DNA of 64,000 nucleotides. Source: Flavobacterium aquariorum (GTDB lineage: Bacteria > Bacteroidota > Bacteroidia > Flavobacteriales > Flavobacteriaceae). Made by a program: the position numbers and the translations under genes. Every line of letters starts with the position of its first letter. Position 1 is the stretch's first letter. Below the pieces are notes generated by a model. It made no database searches. It worked only from the letters and a program-made list of their open reading frames with translations, and had not been told where the DNA came from. This document shows, one piece after another, positions 43,068 to 54,105 of the stretch. The stretch is from assembly GCF_003254745.1 (NCBI RefSeq), contig NZ_QKXH01000001.1:558001-622000 (forward strand), in the 5' to 3' direction.

Positions 43068-44687
43068 ATGCTTAAAAATTCTTTTTTTAAAACTATTCCT
43101 TTCCTTTTGTTTATTGTTCTTTTTAATTCCTGTGATAAAGAATTTAATGTTGTTGGTGAAGATCTTATAGGGGATAATTCTTTTGATATACAAAAGAGTG
43201 AATATCCAGTCATAGCATATAATCAAAAGCTTGGGCCTATTCAGTCGAATAATATGGATGTTAATCCTTTAGGGGTATATGATAATCCTTCCTTTGGTAC
43301 TACTAACGCAAATTTTGTTACTCAAGTGACTTTAGCGACTCTAGATCCTGCTTTTGACGCTTCAGCTACTATAAAAAAAGTAGTGTTGACAATACCTTAT
43401 TTTTATGATAAGACTAAAACTGTTGTAAATCCCGACGGTAGTAATACTTATGTTTTGGATTCTATTTATGGCCCAGAAAAAGCTAAAATGAAACTTAGTG
43501 TTTATGAGTCTGGTTATTTCATGAGAGATTTAGATCCTGAGGAGCAATTTTCTCAGCCTCAAAAATATTATAATGATCAATATTCAGATTTTAATCAGTT
43601 AAAAATTGGCGTCCCTTTAAATGACGGCTCGAATACAGCTGAAAATACAACATTCTTTTTTGATCCAGCAGAACATGTTGCAAAGACGACTAACTCAAGT
43701 GGTACCGAAGTAACGACAAGAACACCTCCAGGAATGGAATTAAGCTTGAATAAAGAATTCTTTCTAAATAAAATAATTAAGGCGCCAGCTGGACCTTTGA
43801 TTGATAATAATGCGTTTAAAGATTACTTTAGAGGTTTGTTTTTCAACATAGAAACCGTAGGGGGTAATCCTGGAAACATGGCAATGCTTAATTTTAAGTC
43901 TGGGAAGATAACAATTACTTATTCGGAGACTATAAATTCTGTAACTACAGATAAAACATTAGTATTAAATTTATCTGGCAATACCGTTAGTTTGTTGGAT
44001 CAAAGCAATACAAATATTAATTATACAAATGCGACGAATCCTACTAATATTAACTCAGATAAGGGAGATGCTAATTTGTATCTTAAAGGAGGAGAGGGTT
44101 CAATGTCTATTGTGAAATTATTTGACCCAACTGACACTCATGGTTTAGAATTAACTGATGGTCCGAACAAAGTTCCGGATGAGTTGGATGACATGAGAAG
44201 AAATAAATATCTTATTAATGAGGCGAGTTTAACATTTCATTTGAATTCAGCTGCTATGGGTACAAGTTATGTGCCGCAAAGAATTTATTTGTATGATTTT
44301 AAAAACAACCAAGTATTGATTGATTATAGAGAATCTACTGTTGCTTCTAATACTAAAAATAATAAATATATTTTTGGTGGTATTCTTACCAAGAAATCAG
44401 ATCTAGAAGGTGGTTCTTATTATAAATTTAGGATCACTAATCATATTAGAAATCTTGTCAAGTACGCTGATTCAACTAATGTTGACTTGGGATTGGTTGT
44501 TACAGAAGATATTAATAAGTCCAGTTTTTATTCTTTAAGGGATAAAACCGGTTTTCCTCTAAAAGCGCCAATGACTTCTGTTATGAATCCATTGGGTACT
44601 ATTGTCTTTGGTAATAATATCCCAACAGATGATAAGGATTATAACAAAAGATTGAAATTCGAAATTTATTATACAAAACCTAATTAA
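43068..44687 (+). CDS. DUF4270 family lipoprotein
   Basis: A 539-residue predicted lipoprotein (lipobox FNSC, Cys22) with the DUF4270 pattern: an N-terminal VVGEDLIGDNSFDIQKSEYPV, then repeats of long beta strands and loops (GVYDNPSFGTTNANFVTQVTL, ...LGTIVFGNNIP). DUF4270 is a Bacteroidota-specific surface family of unknown function. It sits 21 bases after the short glycogen-synthase-like gene and 8 bases before glmS, so the three are probably co-transcribed. Confidence 0.9.
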   Translation: MLKNSFFKTIPFLLFIVLFNSCDKEFNVVGEDLIGDNSFDIQKSEYPVIAYNQKLGPIQSNNMDVNPLGVYDNPSFGTTNANFVTQVTLATLDPAFDASATIKKVVLTIPYFYDKTKTVVNPDGSNTYVLDSIYGPEKAKMKLSVYESGYFMRDLDPEEQFSQPQKYYNDQYSDFNQLKIGVPLNDGSNTAENTTFFFDPAEHVAKTTNSSGTEVTTRTPPGMELSLNKEFFLNKIIKAPAGPLIDNNAFKDYFRGLFFNIETVGGNPGNMAMLNFKSGKITITYSETINSVTTDKTLVLNLSGNTVSLLDQSNTNINYTNATNPTNINSDKGDANLYLKGGEGSMSIVKLFDPTDTHGLELTDGPNKVPDELDDMRRNKYLINEASLTFHLNSAAMGTSYVPQRIYLYDFKNNQVLIDYRESTVASNTKNNKYIFGGILTKKSDLEGGSYYKFRITNHIRNLVKYADSTNVDLGLVVTEDINKSSFYSLRDKTGFPLKAPMTSVMNPLGTIVFGNNIPTDDKDYNKRLKFEIYYTKPN

Positions 44688-44695
44688 GCGAAAAT

Positions 44696-46543
44696 ATGTG
44701 TGGAATTGTTGGGTATATAGGTTATAGAGAAGCCTATCCTATAGTTATAAAGGGGTTAAAAAGGTTGGAATACCGTGGATATGATAGCGCTGGTGTGATG
44801 TTGTATGATGGTGAAGCTATTAAATTATCTAAAACAAAAGGTAAAGTCTCCGATCTGGAAGCGAAAGCTGAAAAAGAAATATCTACAAATGGTACTATAG
44901 GAATAGGGCATACGCGTTGGGCCACTCATGGTGTGCCAAATGATGTCAATTCGCATCCTCATGTTTCTAATTCGGGTGATTTGGTTATTATTCACAATGG
45001 AATCATTGAGAATTATGCTCCTTTAAAGGTGGAACTAATTAAAAGAGGTTATACTTTTACTTCGGATACGGATTCTGAGGTTTTGATAAATCTTATTGAA
45101 GAGGTACAGAAGAAAGAAAAATTAAAATTAGGAAAAGCGGTTCAAGTGGCTCTAAATCAAGTGGTAGGTGCTTATGCAATTGCTGTTTTTGATAAAAAAA
45201 ATCCAAATGAAATTGTTGCCGCAAGATTAGGAAGTCCATTGGCAATTGGGATTGGTGAAGGCGAATATTTCATTGCTTCGGATGCTTCGCCATTTATAGA
45301 GTATACTTCAAATGCAGTGTATCTTGAGGACGGGGAAATGGCCAATATTAGACTGCATAGACCTATGAAAGTTCGTAAAATTAAAGACGATTCTATCGTT
45401 GATCCTTATATTCAAGAGCTTCAGATGAATTTGGAACAAATTGAAAAAGGTGGTTACGATCATTTTATGTTGAAAGAAATCTACGAGCAACCAAGTGTAA
45501 TTAAAGACACCTATCGTGGAAGGTTACATGCAAATGAAGGAATCGTTCAAATGGCTGGTGTTGAAGACAACCTTGAGAAATTTTTAAATGCGGACCGTAT
45601 TATAATTGTGGCTTGCGGTACCTCTTGGCATGCCGGTTTAGTAGCTGAATATGTTATTGAAGAGTTTGCCAGAATCCCTGTTGAAGTTGAATACGCTTCT
45701 GAATTTAGATATAGAAATCCAATCATAAACAGTAAAGATGTCGTAATTGCCATTTCGCAATCGGGTGAAACTGCCGATACTATGGCGGCTATTAAATTAG
45801 CAAAAGAACACGGTGCGTTTGTTTTCGGGGTATGTAATGTAGTAGGGTCATCTATTTCAAGAGAATCTCATGCAGGTGCTTATACACATGCAGGTCCTGA
45901 GATTGGTGTTGCATCTACAAAAGCATTTACTACTCAAATTACGGTGTTGACAATGATTGCACTTCGTTTGGCTCAAGCAAAAGGAACGTTGTCTAAGTCT
46001 GATTTTCATATGTATTTACAAGAATTGGAATTCATTCCTGAAAAAGTTAAGGAAGCATTAGAAACTAATGATAAAACCAAGGAAATTGCGGCTGTATTTA
46101 AAGATGCACCAAATTGTTTGTATCTAGGTCGTGGGTATAACTTCCCGGTAGCGCTTGAAGGAGCGTTAAAGTTAAAAGAAATCTCGTACATACATGCTGA
46201 GGGTTATCCTGCGGCTGAAATGAAACACGGGCCAATTGCATTAATTGATGAATTGATGCCGGTTATCGTAATTGCTCCAAAACAAGGGCATTATGATAAA
46301 ATTGTGAGTAATATTCAAGAAATCAAATCCAGAAGTGGAAAAATTATTGCGGTAGTCACCAAAGGAGATACGCAAGTTCGTGAATTAGCAGATTATGTTA
46401 TTGAGATACCAGAAACATCAGATGCATTGTCGCCATTGATTACTACCATACCGCTACAACTTTTATCGTATCACATTGCTGTTATGAGGGGTTGTAATGT
46501 TGATCAACCTCGAAATTTAGCAAAATCGGTTACTGTTGAATAA
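44696..46543 (+). CDS. glmS: Glutamine--fructose-6-phosphate aminotransferase
   Basis: A 615-residue enzyme that makes glucosamine-6-phosphate, the entry to peptidoglycan and LPS sugars. The mature protein starts at Cys2 (MCGIVGYIG), the N-terminal nucleophile of the glutaminase domain, followed by RRLEYRGYDSAG-type, HTRWATHG and NGIIENY motifs; two SIS sugar-isomerase domains occupy ~290-430 and ~460-605 (SQSGETADTMAAI, GRGYNFPVALEGALKLKEISYIHAEGYPA). The end matches the family (QLLSYHIAVMRGCNVDQPRNLAKSVTVE). A strong terminator follows. Confidence 0.98.
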   Translation: MCGIVGYIGYREAYPIVIKGLKRLEYRGYDSAGVMLYDGEAIKLSKTKGKVSDLEAKAEKEISTNGTIGIGHTRWATHGVPNDVNSHPHVSNSGDLVIIHNGIIENYAPLKVELIKRGYTFTSDTDSEVLINLIEEVQKKEKLKLGKAVQVALNQVVGAYAIAVFDKKNPNEIVAARLGSPLAIGIGEGEYFIASDASPFIEYTSNAVYLEDGEMANIRLHRPMKVRKIKDDSIVDPYIQELQMNLEQIEKGGYDHFMLKEIYEQPSVIKDTYRGRLHANEGIVQMAGVEDNLEKFLNADRIIIVACGTSWHAGLVAEYVIEEFARIPVEVEYASEFRYRNPIINSKDVVIAISQSGETADTMAAIKLAKEHGAFVFGVCNVVGSSISRESHAGAYTHAGPEIGVASTKAFTTQITVLTMIALRLAQAKGTLSKSDFHMYLQELEFIPEKVKEALETNDKTKEIAAVFKDAPNCLYLGRGYNFPVALEGALKLKEISYIHAEGYPAAEMKHGPIALIDELMPVIVIAPKQGHYDKIVSNIQEIKSRSGKIIAVVTKGDTQVRELADYVIEIPETSDALSPLITTIPLQLLSYHIAVMRGCNVDQPRNLAKSVTVE

Positions 46544-46562
46544 CGAATTGTTATAGGATTTT

Positions 46563-46594
46563 AAAAAAGCGAGATTTATTTCTCGCTTTTTTTT
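46563..46594 (+). terminator. Terminator of the glmS operon
   Basis: AAAAAAGCGAGA pairs perfectly with TCTCGCTTTTTT around a six-base loop, 20 bases after the glmS stop. The remaining ~250 bases to the next gene are very AT-rich and show no gene. Confidence 0.9.
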
Positions 46595-46844
46595 GCTTTA
46601 GACTTTTTACGAAATCGTTGTAAATTTTGTGATAAATTTAATGGAATTACCAAATTATTATGTATGCATAGTATGTTATGCGATTAACTCATTATTTTAT
46701 TATTAATTATGCAAAATGTAAAAATATTGAATTGTTATATAATGAACTGTTTTGTTAATAATAATTATAAATATTTTTATATTTTTTACTTATAATTAAA
46801 AAATATGTGTAATTTGGCGCCACTAACCAACAAAATTTTACCAT

Positions 46845-49682
46845 ATGAGATTGTATTTGCTTTTTTTAACATTATTCTTTTGTAGCATATCTTTTGCGCA
46901 AAATTCTATCAAAGGTGTTGTTACTGATGAAAATAATCAACCTATTCCAGGAGCTAGTATTAAAGTGTCTGGATCAAATGAAGGGACGACTTCGGATTAT
47001 GATGGTTCCTTCGTGTTGGTTACCAAGCAGGCGCCTCCTTTTTCTATTGATATTACAGCTGTAGGACATGCTTCTTCCAGTGTAAATGTAGAGTCAGTAT
47101 CTCAAAAAATTCAAGTAAAACTAAGTTCAGAAGAGACAAAATTAAATGAAATTGTAGTTTCTGCTTCTAGAGCACCGGAAAGAGTGCTTCAATCGCCTGT
47201 TACGATTGAAAGAATGGGAATTGCGCAAGTGAAAAGTACTACGGCTCCAACTTTCTATGATGGTTTAGAAAATTTAAAAGAAGTGCAATTCAATACCAGT
47301 AGTATCTCATTCAAAACAGTTAACACTAGAGGGTTTGCTGCTGTTGGGAATACTCGTTTTATGCAGTTGGTAGATGGAATGGATAATTCATCACCTGCGT
47401 TGAACTTTGTGCTGGGTAACTTAATTGGTCTTTCGGATATTGATGTGGCTAGTGTGGAGCTTTTACCTGGAGCTTCTTCTGCCTTGTATGGTGCTAATGC
47501 ATTCAATGGAATTTTATTTATGAATAGTAAAAATCCTTTTACATATCAAGGGATTAGTTCTTATGTGAAATATGGTCAAACTTCTCAAGATGTTGCCGGT
47601 ACTAATGATTATTTTGATATGGGAATTAGAGCGGCTACAGCTTTTAATAAATATTTTGCTGTAAAAGCTAACTTCAATTATATGAAAGCTACCGAATGGA
47701 TTGCAGATGACAGAAGAAGTGTTACTGGTGGTTCAATTGGTCATGATGGGAACCAAAACTATGATGGTTTGAATATTTATGGAGATGAGGTAACTACTTT
47801 TATCAACAATGTTGGACAAGTAAGTAGAACTGGTTACCGTGAAAAAGATTTGAACGACAATAAAGTGAATAGCGTAAAAGCTGATTTTTCATTGCATATT
47901 AGACCTTGGGCAGATGATACCGAAATCATGCTTCAGTATAAATTAGGTTTAGGAAATACGATTTACCAAGGAGCGAATAGATATGCTTTGAACGATTTCT
48001 TTATGAGTCAAACGAAAATTGAAATAAAAGGGAAAAACTTTTTTGCAAGAGCTTATCAATCTTCGGAAGATGCTGGTAACTCTTATGATATGCGTTTTGC
48101 AGGTTGGAATGTGCAAAGAGCTGCAAAATCAGACACTAACTGGTTTACAGATTATGCTACATCTTTTCAATTGTCTTCTGCTGTTTTAGGGCTTAATGCC
48201 GATCAAGCGGCTAATTATGCAAGATCTTTTGCTGATACCAACGTTTCGCCAGGTTTGAACTTAGTGCCTAATACAGATCCAACTAATCCTTCTGCACCAA
48301 GAAATGCAAGATTTGAGCCAGGAACTCCTGAGTTTACAAGTGCACTTAATGCTGTTAAAAGTAATCCTGATTTTACGCAAGGAGCTAAATTTACAGATCG
48401 ATCTAAAATATACCACTCCGATGTTAATTATAACTTTAAAGACTTAATTAAGTTTGCTGAAATTCAAGTGGGAGGTTCTGCTCGTCAATACGAAATGAAT
48501 TCTAATGGATCTATTTTTACCGATTATGATGGGCCAATTCGTTACAACGAATATGGAGTTTATACTCAAGGGTCTAAACTGTTTATGGAAGATCGTTTGA
48601 AAGTGGTTGCTTCTGTGCGTTATGACAAAAGTCAAAATTTTGACGGAAATGTTTCTCCAAGAGTTTCATTTGTTTATTCTGCTGGAGCACAAAAAAATCA
48701 CAACTTTAGAGCTTCTTACCAAACAGGTTTTAGGAATCCTACTACACAAGATCAATATATCGGACTTGATCTAGGGCCATTTGCTTTAATTGGTTCAGCA
48801 CCGGAAAATTTAGTTCGTTATTCTGAAATTAGAAATGTGAGTGCCGCAGGACAAGCTGCAGGAGCAGCGGCTACAGTACCAATGAACGGTACCAATGCTT
48901 ATAATAATTCTTATACATTAACTTCTGTTCAGGCTTTTGGTGCTGCTTTGTCTGCTAATCCTTCTGATGTTGCTGGAGCTGCTGCTTTATTGAAATCTGC
49001 AAATGTTAGGTTAGTTCGTCCAGAAGAAGTAAAAGCATATGAGTTAGGGTATCGTGCCGTAATTAATAATGATTTATCGGTTGATTTGAATGGGTATTAT
49101 AACCAATACAATCATTTCTTGAATACATCAAGAGTGGCTGGGGTTTATTATGGAGATGTTAATACAGCCATAAACTTATCAGACCCGTTAAGTCCTGTGT
49201 ATGCTTTGGCAAGAAGTGACCGAAGAATTTATCAAGTATATTCTAATACTAGTGCTGATGTTGCTTCTTTAGGTTTTGGTGTTGGGTTGTCTAAAAAAGT
49301 GTATAAAAACTTTGAATTAGGAGCAAACTATAATTATTCTCAATTGGATTTCGATCAATCTCAAGATCCAGGATTTGTTACTGGATTTAATACTCCAAAA
49401 CATAGGGTAAAAGCTTCGTTGGGAAATACAAGATTGTTTAAGAATTTTGGATTTAACACAAACGTAAGATGGAATTCTGAATATTTATGGCAATCTTCTT
49501 TTGCTGATGGAATGATTCCTTCTACCACTGTAGTTGATGCTCAAATCAATTATGCTGTTCCAACCTGTAAATTATTGTTCAAAGTTGGAGCTACTAATAT
49601 TGGAGGTAAAGATTATATTCAAGTAATTGGAGCTGGATCTATCGGTCAACAATGGTTCGCTTCATTGACGATTAATCCTTAA
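46845..49682 (+). CDS. TonB-dependent outer-membrane receptor
   Basis: A 945-residue receptor. Signal peptide, then a carboxypeptidase-D regulatory-like domain (~22-100, IKGVVTDENNQPIPGASIKV), a TonB-like segment and plug (KLNEIVVSASRAPERVLQSPVTIERMG ... NTRGFAAVGNTRFMQLVDGMDN, LLPGASSALYGANAFNGILFM), and a large beta-barrel ending in aromatic strands (WFASLTINP). It imports a large or scarce substrate using TonB energy. The next gene, an SGNH hydrolase lipoprotein starting 37 bases later, likely modifies the ligand at the surface. No SusD gene is present, so this is not a standard polysaccharide locus. Confidence 0.92.
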   Translation: MRLYLLFLTLFFCSISFAQNSIKGVVTDENNQPIPGASIKVSGSNEGTTSDYDGSFVLVTKQAPPFSIDITAVGHASSSVNVESVSQKIQVKLSSEETKLNEIVVSASRAPERVLQSPVTIERMGIAQVKSTTAPTFYDGLENLKEVQFNTSSISFKTVNTRGFAAVGNTRFMQLVDGMDNSSPALNFVLGNLIGLSDIDVASVELLPGASSALYGANAFNGILFMNSKNPFTYQGISSYVKYGQTSQDVAGTNDYFDMGIRAATAFNKYFAVKANFNYMKATEWIADDRRSVTGGSIGHDGNQNYDGLNIYGDEVTTFINNVGQVSRTGYREKDLNDNKVNSVKADFSLHIRPWADDTEIMLQYKLGLGNTIYQGANRYALNDFFMSQTKIEIKGKNFFARAYQSSEDAGNSYDMRFAGWNVQRAAKSDTNWFTDYATSFQLSSAVLGLNADQAANYARSFADTNVSPGLNLVPNTDPTNPSAPRNARFEPGTPEFTSALNAVKSNPDFTQGAKFTDRSKIYHSDVNYNFKDLIKFAEIQVGGSARQYEMNSNGSIFTDYDGPIRYNEYGVYTQGSKLFMEDRLKVVASVRYDKSQNFDGNVSPRVSFVYSAGAQKNHNFRASYQTGFRNPTTQDQYIGLDLGPFALIGSAPENLVRYSEIRNVSAAGQAAGAAATVPMNGTNAYNNSYTLTSVQAFGAALSANPSDVAGAAALLKSANVRLVRPEEVKAYELGYRAVINNDLSVDLNGYYNQYNHFLNTSRVAGVYYGDVNTAINLSDPLSPVYALARSDRRIYQVYSNTSADVASLGFGVGLSKKVYKNFELGANYNYSQLDFDQSQDPGFVTGFNTPKHRVKASLGNTRLFKNFGFNTNVRWNSEYLWQSSFADGMIPSTTVVDAQINYAVPTCKLLFKVGATNIGGKDYIQVIGAGSIGQQWFASLTINP

Positions 49683-49718
49683 TTAAAAAGACAAGACAAA
49701 AACTTAAAAATATAGAGT

Positions 49719-51236
49719 ATGATAAAAAATTTCAAATGGCTACTATTGGTTTCTCTAAGCTTTGTAGCATGTAATAATAATGATGATGATACAGTGGAAA
49801 CAGAAGTTCCGGTTACTAGCGGGTCGGCTTCTTTTGCAAAATATGTTGCGTTAGGGGATTCTTTTGCTGCTGGTTACAGTGATGGTGCTCTTTTTAAGAA
49901 AGCTCAGGAAACTTCTTATGTTAATATATTGGCACAGCAATTTATACCAGCAGGAGGCACTGCAGCTACAACGCCTTTTATGGTAGATAATACCGGAGGT
50001 TTTTCTAACGGTGGCGTGCAGGTTCCGCAGTTTCCAACCCGATTGTACTTTGATGCTAAAACAAAAGCACCAGTAAACGTCCCTGGAATCTCTGGTACTG
50101 CAATTACAGCTCATTTGTCTGGTCAGTTTAGTAATATGGGTGTTCCTGGTGCTAAAAGTTATCACTTAATTGCGCCGGGCTACGGAAACCTAGCGGGAGT
50201 ATTTGCATCACCTGCTACGGCAAGTCCTTACTTTTCTCGTTTCTCCTCTTCGGCTACTACTACAATTTTGGCAGATGCTTTAGCGCAGTCTCCAACTTTC
50301 TTTTCTTTGTTTATTGGAGGAAATGACGTTTTAGGTTTTGCTACTACTGGTGGTGATGGAACTGATCCGATAACACCAACGGCTACTTTTAATTTTGCTT
50401 ACAATACTTTGGTTACAAGTTTAACGGCAAACGGAGCAAAAGGAGTACTAGCTAATTTGCCTTATATAACTACGCTTCCTCATTTCACTACAGTTCCTTA
50501 CAATCCGCTTACGTCAAGTGTTCTTGGCCTTGGAAATGTGGCAGCAGGTGAGGCGGCAATTGCTGCTTTAAATGCTCAATTATACGGGCCTTTAAAACAA
50601 GCATTAACAGCTTTCAATGCAGGTGATAGAATTAATCTGTTGTCAACCACGGCAGCAAATCCTTTGCTGATTTCGGATGAAAATTTAACGAATTTATCAG
50701 CTCAATTAACAGCTGCTTTTACACCTTCTTTAGGCGCTGCAAAAGCAGCTGTTTATGGACAAATTTTTGGGCAGGCAAGACAAGCAACAAAAGCAGACTT
50801 AGTTTTGTTATCTACAAAATCAGTAATTGCGGGAGCTTCAGGTTATCCAGCACCATTAGATAAATTTGGAGTTACTTTTCCATTATTGGATAAGCATATT
50901 TTAATTCCTTCAGAAATTGAAGCTATCAAAGTCGCGACAGATGCTTATAATGTTACTATTGCGTCAATAGCAGATGCCAAGGGATTAGCTTTTGTAGATA
51001 CTAAAACAGCAATGACGCAATTGGCTTCTACAGGAGTTCGTTTTGGAAATTACCAAATGACAGCTTCTTATGCAACAGGAGGTGCTTTTTCGTTAGATGG
51101 AGTTCATCCTACTCCAAGAGGTTATGCTTTTATTGCTAATCTTTTTATTAATGCAATTAATGCGAAGTATGAATCGACTTTAAGAAATGTAGATTTGGCA
51201 CAATATCAAACTTTGTTTCCTGCAACAATACAATAA
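49719..51236 (+). CDS. SGNH/GDSL hydrolase surface lipoprotein
   Basis: A 505-residue predicted lipoprotein (lipobox VACN, Cys18) with an acidic region right after the Cys (NNNDDDTVETEVP), a surface-export signal. SGNH blocks are visible: VALGDSFAAG (nucleophile Ser48), SLFIGGNDVLGF, and SLDGVHPTPRGYAFIA with the Asp/His pair. It is an esterase or lipase of the GDSL group. Adjacent receptor and hydrolase suggest that the enzyme frees a lipid- or ester-linked nutrient that the receptor takes up. A terminator follows. Confidence 0.92.
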   Translation: MIKNFKWLLLVSLSFVACNNNDDDTVETEVPVTSGSASFAKYVALGDSFAAGYSDGALFKKAQETSYVNILAQQFIPAGGTAATTPFMVDNTGGFSNGGVQVPQFPTRLYFDAKTKAPVNVPGISGTAITAHLSGQFSNMGVPGAKSYHLIAPGYGNLAGVFASPATASPYFSRFSSSATTTILADALAQSPTFFSLFIGGNDVLGFATTGGDGTDPITPTATFNFAYNTLVTSLTANGAKGVLANLPYITTLPHFTTVPYNPLTSSVLGLGNVAAGEAAIAALNAQLYGPLKQALTAFNAGDRINLLSTTAANPLLISDENLTNLSAQLTAAFTPSLGAAKAAVYGQIFGQARQATKADLVLLSTKSVIAGASGYPAPLDKFGVTFPLLDKHILIPSEIEAIKVATDAYNVTIASIADAKGLAFVDTKTAMTQLASTGVRFGNYQMTASYATGGAFSLDGVHPTPRGYAFIANLFINAINAKYESTLRNVDLAQYQTLFPATIQ

Positions 51237-51260
51237 ATAAAATTTAACAATAGTGTTTCA

Positions 51261-51293
51261 AACCACCCGTTAATCAACGTGGTGGTTTTTTTA
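51261..51293 (+). terminator. Terminator of the receptor/hydrolase operon
   Basis: AAACCACC pairs with GGTGGTTT, extended by GTT/AAC inner pairs, followed by a T-run. Confidence 0.85.
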
Positions 51294-51383
51294 TTTTTTG
51301 GCTAAGAACGAGATGTTTTGATAGTTTGAAACTGCTTAATAATCAATTCGATAAAAATTTAGCTTTTTTTATAAAAAAAAATA

Positions 51384-51413
51384 TTGATTTTATATTTTAA
51401 AAAATTATCTTTG
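51384..51413 (+). promoter_or_regulatory. Canonical Bacteroidota promoter for atpD
   Basis: TTG (51384-51386) is separated by 19 bases from TATCTTTG (51406-51413), the best promoter match in the window (TTG-N19-TAnnTTTG). Transcription would start near 51419, leaving a leader of about 80 bases. Confidence 0.75.
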
Positions 51414-51494
51414 CACTCTGAAAAAAGTATCCATTCGATGAGATTCGATGGGCTGTATTTCATAAACCTAAATAGCTATTTAATAAATACATAA

Positions 51495-53009
<1,515 letters not shown>

Positions 53010-53050
53010 AATCAGTTTGTAGTTTACAGTTAAGCAGTATTCAGTTTTAC

Positions 53051-53078
53051 TCATAACTCATAACTCATAACTTATAAC
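53051..53078 (+). repeat. Tandem CATAACT repeat between atpD and atpC
   Basis: Three and a half units of an 8-base word (CATAACTC CATAACT...) fill part of the 78-base gap. This is a short degenerate tandem repeat; it contains no gene. It may be one of the simple word repeats seen in other spacers. Confidence 0.55.
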
Positions 53079-53087
53079 TAAAAAAAT

Positions 53088-53369
53088 ATGTTATTAGAAA
53101 TAGTATCACCAGAAGCGAAATTATTTTCAGGAGAAATCACTTCTATTTCTGTTCCAGGAGTAGATGGTCGTTTTCAAATGTTGAATAACCACGCGCCAAT
53201 AGTTTCATTGTTGCAGAAAGGAACAATTAATATTACTGCTCCTGCCTTTGATTTAAACGAAGAAACTGCCAGTTTATTTACCAAAGTAAATGATCAAAAT
53301 TATACTTTAGAAATTGCCTCAGGTACTCTTGAGTTAAAGGATAATAAAGTAATTGTTTTAACAGATTAA
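53088..53369 (+). CDS. atpC: ATP synthase F1 subunit epsilon (short form)
   Basis: A 93-residue epsilon subunit covering only the N-terminal beta-sandwich (LLEIVSPEAKLFSGEITSISVPGVDGRFQMLNNHAPIVSLL). Most bacterial epsilon subunits are ~135 residues because they add a C-terminal helical hairpin that regulates rotation; that part is absent. The short form is common in Bacteroidota. The gene follows atpD by 78 bases. Confidence 0.95.
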   Translation: MLLEIVSPEAKLFSGEITSISVPGVDGRFQMLNNHAPIVSLLQKGTINITAPAFDLNEETASLFTKVNDQNYTLEIASGTLELKDNKVIVLTD

Positions 53370-53390
53370 GACAATTCAGCTCTTAAAATG

Positions 53391-53422
53391 AAAATGCCTG
53401 ACGAAAGTCGGGCATTTTTTTG
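53391..53422 (+). terminator. Terminator of atpD-atpC
   Basis: AAATGCCTGAC pairs with GTCGGGCATTT (one G:U) around GAAA, followed by a T-run. Confidence 0.85.
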
Positions 53423-53523
53423 TTTAAAATATTTTTGAAAACAGTTGATTTAATTTATCATTTTGAATAAATCATTCAAGGGTTATATCCATATGGTATA
53501 ATTTCAGAAATAAAGTATTAGAT

Positions 53524-54105
53524 TTATTTTTTAGCTGCTCCGGGAGGGAAACCTGCCATAATGCTTTTTACGGAACTATTAATAAATTCTTCAGGATTGT
53601 CTGGTTTGTTGTCAATTTCGGCATTACCAATACCCTGCCAAACTAGTTTGTCGGTTTTTGTGGATATAATATCAATAACCAAGGAGCCGTCAACATAATT
53701 ATAAGTGTTAAATGTTGTCGAGCCTCCTCCCATCACTGCACCTCCACCCCAATATCCGTAAGGGCGATACATACCACCATAACCATAGTAATTTGAATTG
53801 GCAGTAACCTGTGTTTTGTTTTTTAAAATCGCTACTGCATTTACTTTTAAATCCGGATTATCACTTGTTTCTTTAAAACCTTTGGCAGTCATTTCTGCGC
53901 GAATTGCTTTTGTAACTCGATCTACGTTTAATTGGTTTACCTGGCCTTTCTGTGCACTCAAATCAAAAGTTGCAAAAGTTTTGAATTCGCTAAAATTAAC
54001 TGCGCGGTCATAATCCTGAGTAACGGTTACGGTTGGGCCACAGCTAAAAAACAATCCCAAAAACAGCATTGGGATTATACCTAATGTTCTTTTTTTAATG
54101 TTCAT
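53524..54105 (-). CDS. DUF4136 lipoprotein
   Basis: The Met at 54103-54105 opens a lipoprotein signal (KKRTLGIIPMLFLGLFFSC, Cys22); the ORF starts earlier but the extra sequence is unlike a protein N-terminus. The ~193-residue protein is typical DUF4136 (TQDYDRAVNFSEFKTFATFDLS, ...DNPDLKVNAVAIL, LVIDIISTKTDKLVWQGIGNAEI). A Gly/Tyr-rich loop (residues ~115-140) is notable. The family is found in the outer membrane and its role is unknown. Confidence 0.9.
   Translation of the reverse strand: MNIKKRTLGIIPMLFLGLFFSCGPTVTVTQDYDRAVNFSEFKTFATFDLSAQKGQVNQLNVDRVTKAIRAEMTAKGFKETSDNPDLKVNAVAILKNKTQVTANSNYYGYGGMYRPYGYWGGGAVMGGGSTTFNTYNYVDGSLVIDIISTKTDKLVWQGIGNAEIDNKPDNPEEFINSSVKSIMAGFPPGAAKK

Noticed and set aside
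53051..53078. Repeated CATAACT words as a possible CRISPR array
   Set aside because: Units are 8 bases without spacers, and no cas genes are in the window. It is a simple tandem repeat.
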